From contig JBMYJR010000006.1 of the NCBI GenBank assembly GCA_049594615.1, positions 1 through 64,000 on the forward strand: a stretch of 64,000 nucleotides of DNA, read 5' to 3'. The first letter of the stretch is position 1. Each line of letters starts with the position of its first letter. Shown one piece after another: positions 8,513 to 17,147 of this stretch. A program made the translations under genes and the position numbers. The notes beneath the pieces were generated by a model. That model had not been told where the DNA came from. It saw nothing but the letters and a program-made list of their open reading frames with translations, and searched no databases. Source of the DNA: CAXPZW01 sp049594615. GTDB lineage: Bacteria > Bacteroidota > Bacteroidia > Flavobacteriales_D > Sanyastnellaceae.

Positions 8513-11203
8513 CTAGAACCCGATGGTCAAGCCCACGGTGTAATTGCGTCCGGCTTGCGGGTAGTAGAAGTTCTCTACGATGCGGTCTCCAAAGATGTAG
8601 TCGTAGGTGTAGCCGTTGTTGCTGTACTCCAGATCCAACATGTTGTGGACCCAAGCGTTCAACTCCAGCTGCTTGAATACGCGGTTCTTCAGTCGGTAAG
8701 TCGCACGCAGGTCGTTGACCAAGAAGGCGTCGATGGTGCGGTTAGGGTCCTCGGTGTTGTTGAGGTACTGTTCGCCCACGTACTTGGTTTGCCACGCCAC
8801 TTCCACCTCGTGGTTGGTGTTGCTCAGGGCCAAGAAGGTCAGCACCGATGCCGCCGTCACGTTGGGTGAGAAGGCAATCTGGGTGTTGTTGTGCTGGATC
8901 TCTACATTCTCAAACCCATTGGTGTAATCGGCTATGAACTCGGTGTGCTCGGTGATGTAATTCTGTGAGAAGGTGGCAGTGGCCCACCAGTTGAGGCGCT
9001 TGAGCACGTTCCAGCTCAACTCCAGCTCGATGCCTTGACGGAAGCTCTCGTCCACGTTCTCGCGGATGGCACCGCCCACGTCGTTCAACGCGCCGGTAAG
9101 CACCAATTGGTCTTTGTACTTCATGTAGTACAGGTTGGCGCCGAAGTAGTACTTGTCTGCGTTGCGCTGGTAACCGATCTCGATGTCCTGCAGGTTCTCA
9201 GGCTTGGGCATTTGGCCCGATGGAGCGTCGATGTAGTCGCCGCGCACCGGCTCACGGTTGGCCACGGCGTAGCTACCATACACCTTGTCTTGGCGGCTCA
9301 TGTACCAAGTCAAACCGGCCTTGGGGTTGAAGAAGCTGAGGTTGTCTTCAATGTCGTAGGCGCGCAGATCGTTGTCGGTACCCGAGGTAACGTAGTCCAC
9401 GGTGCGTTGCTGCAGGTCTACGTAAGCACTCAACACATCGGTGATGCGGTAGATGGACTTCAGGTAGATGTTGAAGTCGGTTTTGAGGCCATTGCCCAGG
9501 TAGTAAATGTCGTCTTTCGAGGTGCCGTTGGGGTGCTCCATCCAGGTGAGCTCGCCAAAGTGGTCGCCGTCGTAACGGTTCCAACCACCGCCAAGCACGG
9601 TGTTCAAACGGTTGCGGTTGTAAGTCAGCCCCCAAACTGCACCGTAGAAGTCGTTCTCCAGCCAGCGGCGACGGATCACGTCGGTTTCTGAGATCTGTGC
9701 AGACACTTCCAACAACGTGTTGCCCTCGCCGTCCAAAATTGGATTGTCATCTTCATCAGTTACCACCGATTGGCTGATTTCCACCTGGCCATTGCCTTCG
9801 TAATAGCCGATGTACTCGTAGTTGATGGGGTTGCCTTCGCCGTCGGTGCCATCGCTCCAGATGGTCTGCGCGTCAAACACGATGGGCGAAAGGCCGTAAT
9901 CCGAGAAGTCATCTCCCGAGCGGAACTGCTCAAAGAAGCCGCGACCATAGGTGTAGTGGCCCGACACATCCAAACGCAAGTAGCTGCCCAAACGCTGGGT
10001 GAAGTGCAGCTGGTAGTGGTCTTGGTTGTAGTTGTCCACCTCGTTCTCGTACTCGTAGTAGTTGTAGGTGCGACCACTGTTGAGCAGGTTCTCTGTTTGC
10101 GAGGCGCTTAAACCGTTGTTGGCGGCGTGGGCCAGCATGCCTTCAAGGTCATTTTCGATGCGCGACTGCGGGGTCCCCCACCAACTTTGGTACGTGCGCT
10201 CACGCCCACCAAAAACCACACCTGCGATCTTGGTATTGCCGTTGTCCCAAGTACCTGCCATGTAGTAGCTCTTCAGATCAGAAGTGGCGCGATCGATGAA
10301 GCCGTCGCTGGTGATTTGCGAAAGACGGGCTTCCAAACTGAAGTTGTTGAACAGCCCCGTTGAAGCCTGCACCGTGTGCTTGAAGGTGTTGAACGAGCCA
10401 ATCGCGTTGCTGATGGTCGCCGACGGTGTGCGGGACTTGCCTAAGGTGTTCACTTTAACCGTACCACCAAAGGCACCTGCGCCGTTGGTCGAGGTACCCA
10501 CACCGCGTTGGATCTGGATAGCGTCTGCGCTGGAAGCCAGGTCTGGAGTATTCACCCAGAACACCCCCTGCGACTCCGAGTCGTTCAACGGGATGCCGTT
10601 GATGGTCACATTCACGCGGGTGGCGTCCGAACCACGGATACGCAGTCCTGTGTAGCCCACGCCGTTACCGGCATCGCTGGTGGTCACCAACGACGGGGTG
10701 AAACGCAAGAGCTGCGGTAAGTCTTGCCCGTTGTTGAGGCGTTGGATGTCTTTAGGAGTGACGTTCCAGAACGCAATGGGCGTGCGTTCGGTGGCCATGG
10801 TGGTCACCACAGCTGCAGCCGGAATGGCCTGCACGGATTCCAATCCAACGGTACGCGAGTCCAGCGGGTCGACCTGCTGGAGTTGCAAATCGTCCACCAC
10901 TGCCGATCCTGTCAAGGCAAAGTCTACCGTTACATTTTGACCCGTAACGGTCACCTCCTGACGCATCTCTGCGTAGCCCAAAGAGCTCGCCACCAGGGTG
11001 TAGATGCCTGAAGGCAGCCCTTCAAACACATACTTGCCCTCGGCGCCAGCTTGTAGGCCGGCCTTGGTTTCCTCAATCAGGATGTTGGCAAAAGGAATGG
11101 GTTCTCCGGTGGCCTTGTCGCTGACCGTTCCAGAAACGTTGTACTGCGCTGCAAGTGGCCAAGCCATCAGTGTGAGCAGCGCTCCAATAAATACAGATTT
11201 CAT
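8513..11203 (-). CDS. TonB-dependent outer-membrane receptor, probable thiamine/thiamine-phosphate transporter
   Basis: 896 residues. Signal peptide 1-20 (ends PLAAQ), a carboxypeptidase-regulatory-like beta-sandwich at about 22-105 (VSGTVSDKATGEPIPFAN), a plug domain at about 145-255 (RIRGSDATRVNVTINGIPLND, then QIQRGVGTSTNGAGAFGG), then a 22-strand-type barrel ending in the aromatic YTVGLTIGF. It imports a ligand across the outer membrane using TonB energy. The ligand is inferred from a TPP riboswitch in its 5' leader (11268-11350), as in the thiamine-regulated receptors described in Bacteroidota. No thiamine kinase or inner-membrane transporter is adjacent; the gene appears monocistronic and converges on the upstream GGGPS gene. 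Confidence 0.88.
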   Translation of the reverse strand: MKSVFIGALLTLMAWPLAAQYNVSGTVSDKATGEPIPFANILIEETKAGLQAGAEGKYVFEGLPSGIYTLVASSLGYAEMRQEVTVTGQNVTVDFALTGSAVVDDLQLQQVDPLDSRTVGLESVQAIPAAAVVTTMATERTPIAFWNVTPKDIQRLNNGQDLPQLLRFTPSLVTTSDAGNGVGYTGLRIRGSDATRVNVTINGIPLNDSESQGVFWVNTPDLASSADAIQIQRGVGTSTNGAGAFGGTVKVNTLGKSRTPSATISNAIGSFNTFKHTVQASTGLFNNFSLEARLSQITSDGFIDRATSDLKSYYMAGTWDNGNTKIAGVVFGGRERTYQSWWGTPQSRIENDLEGMLAHAANNGLSASQTENLLNSGRTYNYYEYENEVDNYNQDHYQLHFTQRLGSYLRLDVSGHYTYGRGFFEQFRSGDDFSDYGLSPIVFDAQTIWSDGTDGEGNPINYEYIGYYEGNGQVEISQSVVTDEDDNPILDGEGNTLLEVSAQISETDVIRRRWLENDFYGAVWGLTYNRNRLNTVLGGGWNRYDGDHFGELTWMEHPNGTSKDDIYYLGNGLKTDFNIYLKSIYRITDVLSAYVDLQQRTVDYVTSGTDNDLRAYDIEDNLSFFNPKAGLTWYMSRQDKVYGSYAVANREPVRGDYIDAPSGQMPKPENLQDIEIGYQRNADKYYFGANLYYMKYKDQLVLTGALNDVGGAIRENVDESFRQGIELELSWNVLKRLNWWATATFSQNYITEHTEFIADYTNGFENVEIQHNNTQIAFSPNVTAASVLTFLALSNTNHEVEVAWQTKYVGEQYLNNTEDPNRTIDAFLVNDLRATYRLKNRVFKQLELNAWVHNMLDLEYSNNGYTYDYIFGDRIVENFYYPQAGRNYTVGLTIGF

Positions 11204-11228
11204 CTAAAAGAATTGATTGTTAATTACC

Positions 11229-11253
11229 AAGTGCACCCAGGGTTGGCACACTT
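11229..11253 (-). promoter_or_regulatory. Hairpin between riboswitch and receptor start (candidate expression platform)
   Basis: On the minus strand AAGTGTGCC pairs with GGTGCACTT (nine pairs including two G-T pairs), between the aptamer and the start codon at 11203. No U-run follows it, so control of translation or of a longer-range structure is more likely than simple intrinsic termination. Confidence 0.35.
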
Positions 11254-11267
11254 TTCATTAACCACTT

Positions 11268-11350
11268 CGCTCCCTTCCCAGGATGATCTGGGCAGGTTCA
11301 AAGGGTGTCATCTCAGCCGTTGGCAAACGTTTTCGCCGCAGGCACCCCTG
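11268..11350 (-). ncRNA. TPP riboswitch (THI element)
   Basis: Read on the minus strand the leader contains CAGGGGTGCC, then CTGAGA (11311-11316), then ACCCTTTGAACCTG (11293-11306), then a CCCAG/CTGGG stem (11277-11292) followed by AAGGGA. These are the conserved elements of the thiamine-pyrophosphate aptamer in the right order. The bases just before and after the CCCAG/CTGGG stem are shorter than the common consensus, and the closing P1 stem looks weak by eye. It lies about 65 bp upstream of the TonB receptor start and starts just after a minus-strand -7 box, so it should form the start of that mRNA. Confidence 0.88.
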
Positions 11351-11360
11351 GATTTCGAGT

Positions 11361-11368
11361 CAAAATTA
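11361..11368 (-). promoter_or_regulatory. -7 box TAATTTTG for the TonB receptor
   Basis: The minus-strand octamer fits TAnnTTTG. Transcription would begin near 11354, directly at the riboswitch, giving a leader of roughly 150 bases. No clear TTTG -33 element was found. Confidence 0.5.
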
Positions 11369-11390
11369 AACTTTCCCCATGGGGCAGGCC

Positions 11391-11398
11391 TATTTTTG
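11391..11398 (+). promoter_or_regulatory. -7 box TATTTTTG for cysQ
   Basis: Exact match to TAnnTTTG, 12 bases before the ATG at 11411. Together with the minus-strand box at 11361-11368 it forms a compact divergent promoter. Confidence 0.55.
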
Positions 11399-11410
11399 TT
11401 TGAACTAGAG

Positions 11411-12193
11411 ATGCAGAGCCCCCAACTTTTCCACATGCTTCGCGCTGCCATTGCAGGTGCAGAAGCCATTCGCCAAACACGCAAAGACGGCTTTAACGTC
11501 AAACACAAAGACGACAACAGCCCGGTCACCGATGCCGACTACGCCGCCGACCGCGCCATTCGTGAAGCCCTCGCCCCCACAGGACTGCCTATCCTCAGTG
11601 AAGAGGTTGAAGTTTCTAAATCGCAACGCCAGTCGTGGCAGGCCTTCTGGTGTGTGGATCCCTTGGACGGCACCCGCGAGTTTGCCGCCGGACGCGACGA
11701 ATTTGCCGTGTGCATCGCGCGCATCGACGGGCTAACCCCTACCGAAGGGGCCATTGCGTTGCCCGCCACGCGCATGTTGTACTTCACCCGCAACGGCAAA
11801 TCTTGGCGGGTCAAATGGTCGCGCCAAGCCGAGTTGGAAGACCTCATCATCGAGGCCGACTTGATGCCTGGACCTGACTTCACACAACCTTGGGTGGCCA
11901 CGGTTTCACGCGCATACATGGACGCCAACACGGCCGCATACCTGGACCAACTGCGTGATGAACAGCCCAACCTGAAGGTGCTTCCGAGTGGTTCGGCGTT
12001 GAAGTTTTGCAAACTGATGGAGGGCAAAGCGCACATCTACCCGCGTTTTGCGCCTTGCATGGAATGGGACACCGCCGCAGGCCACGCATTGATGCACGGC
12101 ATCGGTATGGAGATTTTTGCCTCAGGTGGCCACCCGCTGACCTACAACAAAGACAGCCTCTTCAACCCCGACTTCATTGTACGTCAACGATAA
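11411..12193 (+). CDS. cysQ: CysQ-type 3'(2'),5'-bisphosphate nucleotidase / inositol monophosphatase family
   Basis: 260 residues with the metal-dependent phosphatase motifs: DNSPVTDAD at 35-43, metal ligand LSEE (62-65), DPLDGT at 83-88, and the C-terminal CMEWDTAAG with Asp220. The DNSP(V/L)T motif and length fit CysQ, which removes the 3'-phosphate from adenosine 3',5'-bisphosphate produced in sulfate assimilation. A plain inositol monophosphatase is the alternative. The ATG at 11411 is used because it directly follows a -7 box, and upstream codons in this frame run through the riboswitch region. The 3' end overlaps rsgA (convergent) by 10 bp. Confidence 0.82.
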   Translation: MQSPQLFHMLRAAIAGAEAIRQTRKDGFNVKHKDDNSPVTDADYAADRAIREALAPTGLPILSEEVEVSKSQRQSWQAFWCVDPLDGTREFAAGRDEFAVCIARIDGLTPTEGAIALPATRMLYFTRNGKSWRVKWSRQAELEDLIIEADLMPGPDFTQPWVATVSRAYMDANTAAYLDQLRDEQPNLKVLPSGSALKFCKLMEGKAHIYPRFAPCMEWDTAAGHALMHGIGMEIFASGGHPLTYNKDSLFNPDFIVRQR

Positions 12194-13113
12194 CCTTCTT
12201 CTTGGTGATACATGGCCACGTACGAATCGTAGCGGTGCGCGGCAATGTACCCTTGGTCGAGTGCATCCTGCACAGCGCAACCCGGTTCATTCAGGTGGCG
12301 GCAGTTGTGGAACTTACACTCGGGCAGCAGCTCAAACATCTCAGGAAAGTAATGGTGCAGCTCGTCCTGCTCGATGTTGATGATCCCAAAGCCTTTGATG
12401 CCCGGGGTATCGATGATGAAACCGCCGTTTTCCAGCGGGTGCATTTCGGCAAAAGTGGTGGTGTGCTTGCCTTTCTCGTGGGTCTCGCTGACCTCAGCGG
12501 TACGGATGTTTAGGCCAGGCTCCATGGCGTTGATCAAGGTGCTTTTACCCACCCCGCTGTGCCCACCAAACATGGCCGTGTTGCCCGCTATGCGCGCGTG
12601 CACGTGTTCCACCCCCTCCCCCGAGGCCGCGCAGGTGTCCAGGCATTCATAGCCGATGTCTGAGTACACCGCAGTCAGGTATTCGTGGAAGGCGGTTTCG
12701 TCTTCGCCGTAGAGGTCTGTTTTGTTGAAGACCAGGACGGTTTTGACGCCGTACGCTTCGGCAGTCACCAAAAAACGATCGATAAACCCGGTGCTGGTGG
12801 CCGGTTTGGTGAGGGTCACCACCAAAAAGGCGACATCAATGTTGCTGGCCACCACATGCGCTTCGTGGCTGAGGTTCACGCTTTTGCGAATGATGGCATT
12901 GGTGCGCTCGTGGATGTTGGAAATGATTCCGCGCTGGTGGTCATCGCCTTCCTCGGGCTCAAAGTCTACCCGATCCCCGACCGCAATCGGGTTAGTGGTG
13001 CGCAAGCCCTTGAGGCGCATTTTGCCCCGAATGCGGCATTCCCAAGCCTGGCCGGAATCTTCCAACACTTGGTACCACTTGCCTGTAGACTTGATGACGC
13101 GTCCGGTTCGCAT
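12184..13113 (-). CDS. rsgA: Ribosome small-subunit-dependent GTPase RsgA
   Basis: 309 residues. An N-terminal OB-fold is followed by a circularly permuted GTPase in which G4 (NKTD, 130-133) precedes G1 (GGHSGVGKST, 183-192) and G3 (DTPG, 235-238), the order specific to RsgA/YjeQ. A C-terminal zinc site is visible: Cys266, His269, Cys271, Cys279. The protein acts in late 30S subunit maturation. It is transcribed toward cysQ with overlapping 3' ends. A TAATTTCG -7-like box (13118-13125) ends 4 bases before the start codon, implying a leaderless mRNA. Confidence 0.95.
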   Translation of the reverse strand: MRTGRVIKSTGKWYQVLEDSGQAWECRIRGKMRLKGLRTTNPIAVGDRVDFEPEEGDDHQRGIISNIHERTNAIIRKSVNLSHEAHVVASNIDVAFLVVTLTKPATSTGFIDRFLVTAEAYGVKTVLVFNKTDLYGEDETAFHEYLTAVYSDIGYECLDTCAASGEGVEHVHARIAGNTAMFGGHSGVGKSTLINAMEPGLNIRTAEVSETHEKGKHTTTFAEMHPLENGGFIIDTPGIKGFGIINIEQDELHHYFPEMFELLPECKFHNCRHLNEPGCAVQDALDQGYIAAHRYDSYVAMYHQEEGYR

Positions 13114-13117
13114 GCGG

Positions 13118-13125
13118 CGAAATTA
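13118..13125 (-). promoter_or_regulatory. -7-like box TAATTTCG for rsgA
   Basis: One mismatch to TAnnTTTG, 4 bases before the rsgA start codon at 13113 on the minus strand. Confidence 0.4.
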
Positions 13126-13177
13126 GCGATTGCACCGGGCACTGCACCGCAAACGGCGAGTGTTGCTTTGGTGTTGC

Positions 13178-13185
13178 TACCTTTG
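13178..13185 (+). promoter_or_regulatory. -7 box TACCTTTG for gldA
   Basis: Exact TAnnTTTG match ending 9 bases before the ATG at 13195. It decides the gldA start against the much longer open frame that extends back into antisense rsgA. Confidence 0.55.
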
Positions 13186-13194
13186 ACCACCACC

Positions 13195-14115
13195 ATGAGC
13201 ATCACAGCCACCAACATCGTCAAGACCTATGGCACCCAGCACGCGCTGAACGACGTGTCGTTTACCATCCCCACCGGAGAGGTGGTGGGATTTCTGGGCC
13301 CCAATGGCGCCGGCAAGTCCACCATGATGAAGATCATCACCTGCTACATGCAGGCCACCAAAGGCAAGGTGGAAGTCTGCGGGCTCGACGTCAACGACAA
13401 AGCCCTGGATGTGAAGCGCTTGGTCGGGTACCTGCCTGAGCACAATCCGCTTTACCCAGACATGTACGTACGTGAATACCTGCGTTTTGTAGGAGGGATG
13501 TACGGCATTTCAGGAGTTAAAGACCGCGCCGATGCCATGATTGAACGCGTGGGCCTCACCCGAGAGTCCCACAAGCGCATAGGCCAACTTTCGAAAGGGT
13601 ACCGCCAACGGGTGGGATTGGCCGCCGCTATGATCCACGATCCGCAAGTCCTGATTTTGGACGAGCCGACCTCGGGCTTGGACCCCAACCAACTGGTGGA
13701 CATCCGAGCGCTCATCCGCTCACTCGGCGCCGAAAAAACCGTAATGCTCTCCACCCACATCATGCAAGAGGTAGAGGCCATATGCAACCGTGTGCTCATC
13801 ATCGACCAAGGCAACATTGTGGCCGACAACGACGTGCAATCCCTGCGCGGCGCCGCCAACCAAAGCGGCTATTTGCTGGATTTGGAAGTGGACGGTGATT
13901 TGCCGCCCGACGTGCTCTACGCCATCGACGGCGTGGTCAACGTAGAAGACCGCGGCACCCTCCGCTGGCGCCTGACCGTTGGGGTCAGTGCAGACATCCG
14001 CCGCGAAGTGTCACAACAAGTCGTAGAAGCCGGGGCCGCAGTTTTGGGCCTCACCCGCGTGGAGCAATCGCTCGAAGACGTCTTCAAACAACTCACCGGA
14101 AACCAGCCGGACTAG
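13195..14115 (+). CDS. gldA: Gliding motility-associated ABC transporter ATP-binding subunit GldA
   Basis: 306 residues: Walker A GPNGAGKST (35-43), ABC signature LSKGYRQ (132-138), Walker B VLILDEP (152-158), switch His in LSTHIM. The C-terminal ~90 residues form the extension ending in the ...VEQSLEDVFKQLTG pattern typical of GldA/YhbG-type exporter ATPases. GldA works with the membrane proteins GldF and GldG, which are not in this window. The start is the ATG right after the -7 box. The stop overlaps the convergent 1011-residue cargo gene by 4 bp. A generic ABC-2 exporter ATPase is the fallback call. Confidence 0.85.
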   Translation: MSITATNIVKTYGTQHALNDVSFTIPTGEVVGFLGPNGAGKSTMMKIITCYMQATKGKVEVCGLDVNDKALDVKRLVGYLPEHNPLYPDMYVREYLRFVGGMYGISGVKDRADAMIERVGLTRESHKRIGQLSKGYRQRVGLAAAMIHDPQVLILDEPTSGLDPNQLVDIRALIRSLGAEKTVMLSTHIMQEVEAICNRVLIIDQGNIVADNDVQSLRGAANQSGYLLDLEVDGDLPPDVLYAIDGVVNVEDRGTLRWRLTVGVSADIRREVSQQVVEAGAAVLGLTRVEQSLEDVFKQLTGNQPD

Positions 14116-17100
14116 CGCTGCAAATGCACGTATCCTGAAACGGTGGTGGTCTGCGTTTCGGTGCACTTGAGTTGGTGGGAACCTATGTAGTAGTACACCC
14201 CATCCTTGGCCTCAGCTGCATCCCAGAAGGGCGCCTCCGTGCTGGACTCAAATACCAGGTTGCCCCAGCGGTTAAACACCTGCAACTCCAACAACTCAAA
14301 CACGTCCGCATAATCGGCCAGCGTGGGCACGAGGCGCGTGCCGTTGTCCAGTTCAATGAAAGGCTGGAAGTAGCGGTTGAACTCGTCTTGGTTGGGCGTG
14401 AAGATATTGGGCCACACCACCTCGCCTTCTACTCCGCCCTGCGGATCCACAAACACCTGCTGGGTGGCGGTGACTTGCTCGTTACAGAATTCGTCTATGA
14501 GGGTAACGGTCACTGTGTAGTTGCCGCCTGCCGCGTAGAGGTATTCAAAGGTGCCGGTATTGTCACTGCCGTTGCCGTCGCCGTAGTTCCAGATCAGCTC
14601 GTCGTATTCAGTGCCGCCGGTGTAGTCGAAGGTGACCAACGCCTCCTCTTGACACAAAGGCGCGAACCACGTGAAGGCCGGAGTGAGCAACAGCGGATCT
14701 TGTACTTCCACTTCCAAATATGTGGTGTCTGAAACGTTGCACGACCCCGGATCGGTGGAGACGTACATCACTTCGAAGATGCCGGGTTCGGTGTAGGTAT
14801 AGGTGGGGGCGTCATCGGTGGAGGAGTCTCCAGTGCCGAATTCCCAGTAGCTCTCGATGCCCGTGCTCCCGGCGTTGTTGAACGTAACGGTAAACGGCGT
14901 GCAGCCTTGCGGAGAAGGACTGGCACTGGCCACCGCCGTCAAGCTCTGAATCTCAAAATCAAACTTGAAGACCGCCAGGTTGCAGTTGGTGGAGGCATTG
15001 GTTTCGTTGAACGCCCCGTCGGTGGAGGGGAAGAGCGACGAACCGCCACACCCTGCGCACACGGCTTGATAGACCGTACCATCGGGTGAAAAACGGCTGG
15101 TACCGCCGTCCACGTGCTCGTTCAATCCGTTGCCGCCGATGAACGAGCCATACAGCTGGCTGCCCACGTCCACATCAAACGCCGCCAGGTAAAAATCCGA
15201 TCCGTCGGTGGTGGACTGGAAGGCGTCGCCGGTGACCGGCATGTCGTTGGTGTCGCCAAACGAGAAGTTGAGCGCACCGCCCCACCCAGCCACAAAAATG
15301 CGGTTGCAATCGTCCACCAAAAAGGCCGTCTGGCAAATGTTGATGGGCGAAAAGATGCCCTCCGAGCCGTAGGTAGTGCTCAGCAACATTTCCGAGAGCT
15401 CAGGGTTGAGCTTCACGAAGTACTGCCCCGCGCCCTGGTCCACGTAGGTTTCGTTGACCAGTGGCCATTCGCCTTCGGATTGCCCGGTGATCCAAATGTT
15501 GCCGTCGGTGTCTTGCTCGATGAAGAAGGTGCGGTCGTAATCGCTGGTGCCCATGAAGGTGCAGTTGACCAACGTGCCGGATTCAAAGTGCGCTACGTAT
15601 CCGTCCAAGTCCCCTTGAAAATCGTTGTAGACGGCGTTTTCCCCGGCTGGCAAATCCACCGACTGGGTGCTGCCCACCACATACACCGATCCGTCGCCCA
15701 TCACCTCAAGGGCGTAGGCCGTATCGTCCAAGAGCCCACCAAAGTAAGTGCTCCATTCCAGGTTCGAGAAGTCGTCGTTGAGCATGAACAGCGCTGCGTC
15801 TTGACCTCCGAGCGCCACATCGCTGTATGGCATTCCGGCGGTTGGCAAATCCGATGAAGTTGTGGTGCCTGCACAAATCACGCGGTCGGATGCATCCACA
15901 ATCACCTCGGCACGGAACAGGTCGCCGTAGTTGAAATCAAAGTCCTCGTTGATGCCGTCGGTGCCTTCGCCACCCATGTAGGTACTGGCATCCAATGCAC
16001 TGCCATTCGCACTGAACCGGCTCACGTAAAAGTCAGCCCCATTGACAAAGTCTACCGTACCCAGCGGGGCTGTGAACGGTCCGCCGTTGTGCGTGCTATC
16101 GAACGCCCCCTCGGTCGTTGGGAAATCTTGGCTACCTGTAGTACCAAACACCACCAAGCGGTTTTGACTGTCGACCACCATGGAGCTCGGAACATCGTTT
16201 CCAGCACCTCCGAGGTAAGAAGCGTATTCAATGTCCATGCCGTCAGGCATGAATTTCATGACTGCGATGTCCCACGAGCCGCCCCCGTATTCGGTTTGCG
16301 CAGCCTCGGGGGATACCGGATAGCCCGCGCCGGCCACAATGCCGCCGCCGTAGGCATGCCCCAGGTTATCGTAAGTGGCGGTGAAGCCCCAGTTGTCCGA
16401 GGTAGAACCGCTGTAGCTGGAAAACACCAACACAGGATCGATCACCAACACATGCGCAGGATCGTAGGCGCCCAACTGGAATCCAAAAACGTCGCCCTCT
16501 TGCACGTATTTCACCTTGACACGGTGCTTCTTGCCCTTGGCATCCAAGGTCCACGCCACCGGCTTCATTTCCTGCATCTCCCCGGATGGGGTGGGGATTT
16601 CCAAGTGGCCGTTCACCAGCCGGGCTTCGGCGTGCTTGTATAGCCATTGGATTTGTGCAGGGTCGCTGCCGGGATGCACGTAGAAGTTGGTTTTGAGGTT
16701 GCCGTACTCCTGGGTCAACTCCAATTGGATCCCTGGGTACAGGTCCTGCATGCGTACCGATTGGAACACAGGCACACCGCTACGGTGGGTCAAGGGATTG
16801 TTGCCCAAGAAGAAGTTACGCGTCCAGTCTTCGGGCTGTTGGTCCACCACATGAAGCTGTTCGGATTGGGCCCCAATGAAGGCTTGCTTGTACACGTGGT
16901 GCACCACTTGCTCGGCGTCCTTGCCGTGCGCAGGGCGACTGTACAAGCTGAAGGTGAGGCCGTCATTTTCGGCAAACAGGTAGCCCCCGGCGAAGGGGGT
17001 AAAGGCCAATACGTGCTCGGGAAATTGGCCGAGGTTGGGGCTATATCCGACCCCTTGGGCCTGGTCAGCGCGACCGGATTGGCCGTGTTGCGCAACCAGC

Positions 17101-17147
17101 GGGAATGCCAGCAAAACAGCACAGAGCGTTTGGAGGAGAAATTTCAC
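14112..17147 (-). CDS. Large secreted protein with SBBP-type propeller, PKD domains and type-B type IX sorting domain
   Basis: 1011 residues. Signal peptide ends near residue 19 (FPLVAQ). The N-terminal ~230 residues match the conserved domain that precedes SBBP propellers in Bacteroidota (GVGYSPNLGQFPEHV). Next come propeller-like repeats with YLGG, SRF and DS motifs (~235-740), two PKD-like domains (VTFNNAGSTGIESYWEFGTG; LIWNYGDGNG), and a C-terminal ~95-residue tail with PNIFTPNQDEFN and FNRWGNLVFES. That tail is the gliding-motility-associated, type-B secretion signal. It is predicted to be exported by the type IX system and displayed or released. Molecular role unknown. Confidence 0.88.
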   Translation of the reverse strand: MKFLLQTLCAVLLAFPLVAQHGQSGRADQAQGVGYSPNLGQFPEHVLAFTPFAGGYLFAENDGLTFSLYSRPAHGKDAEQVVHHVYKQAFIGAQSEQLHVVDQQPEDWTRNFFLGNNPLTHRSGVPVFQSVRMQDLYPGIQLELTQEYGNLKTNFYVHPGSDPAQIQWLYKHAEARLVNGHLEIPTPSGEMQEMKPVAWTLDAKGKKHRVKVKYVQEGDVFGFQLGAYDPAHVLVIDPVLVFSSYSGSTSDNWGFTATYDNLGHAYGGGIVAGAGYPVSPEAAQTEYGGGSWDIAVMKFMPDGMDIEYASYLGGAGNDVPSSMVVDSQNRLVVFGTTGSQDFPTTEGAFDSTHNGGPFTAPLGTVDFVNGADFYVSRFSANGSALDASTYMGGEGTDGINEDFDFNYGDLFRAEVIVDASDRVICAGTTTSSDLPTAGMPYSDVALGGQDAALFMLNDDFSNLEWSTYFGGLLDDTAYALEVMGDGSVYVVGSTQSVDLPAGENAVYNDFQGDLDGYVAHFESGTLVNCTFMGTSDYDRTFFIEQDTDGNIWITGQSEGEWPLVNETYVDQGAGQYFVKLNPELSEMLLSTTYGSEGIFSPINICQTAFLVDDCNRIFVAGWGGALNFSFGDTNDMPVTGDAFQSTTDGSDFYLAAFDVDVGSQLYGSFIGGNGLNEHVDGGTSRFSPDGTVYQAVCAGCGGSSLFPSTDGAFNETNASTNCNLAVFKFDFEIQSLTAVASASPSPQGCTPFTVTFNNAGSTGIESYWEFGTGDSSTDDAPTYTYTEPGIFEVMYVSTDPGSCNVSDTTYLEVEVQDPLLLTPAFTWFAPLCQEEALVTFDYTGGTEYDELIWNYGDGNGSDNTGTFEYLYAAGGNYTVTVTLIDEFCNEQVTATQQVFVDPQGGVEGEVVWPNIFTPNQDEFNRYFQPFIELDNGTRLVPTLADYADVFELLELQVFNRWGNLVFESSTEAPFWDAAEAKDGVYYYIGSHQLKCTETQTTTVSGYVHLQR

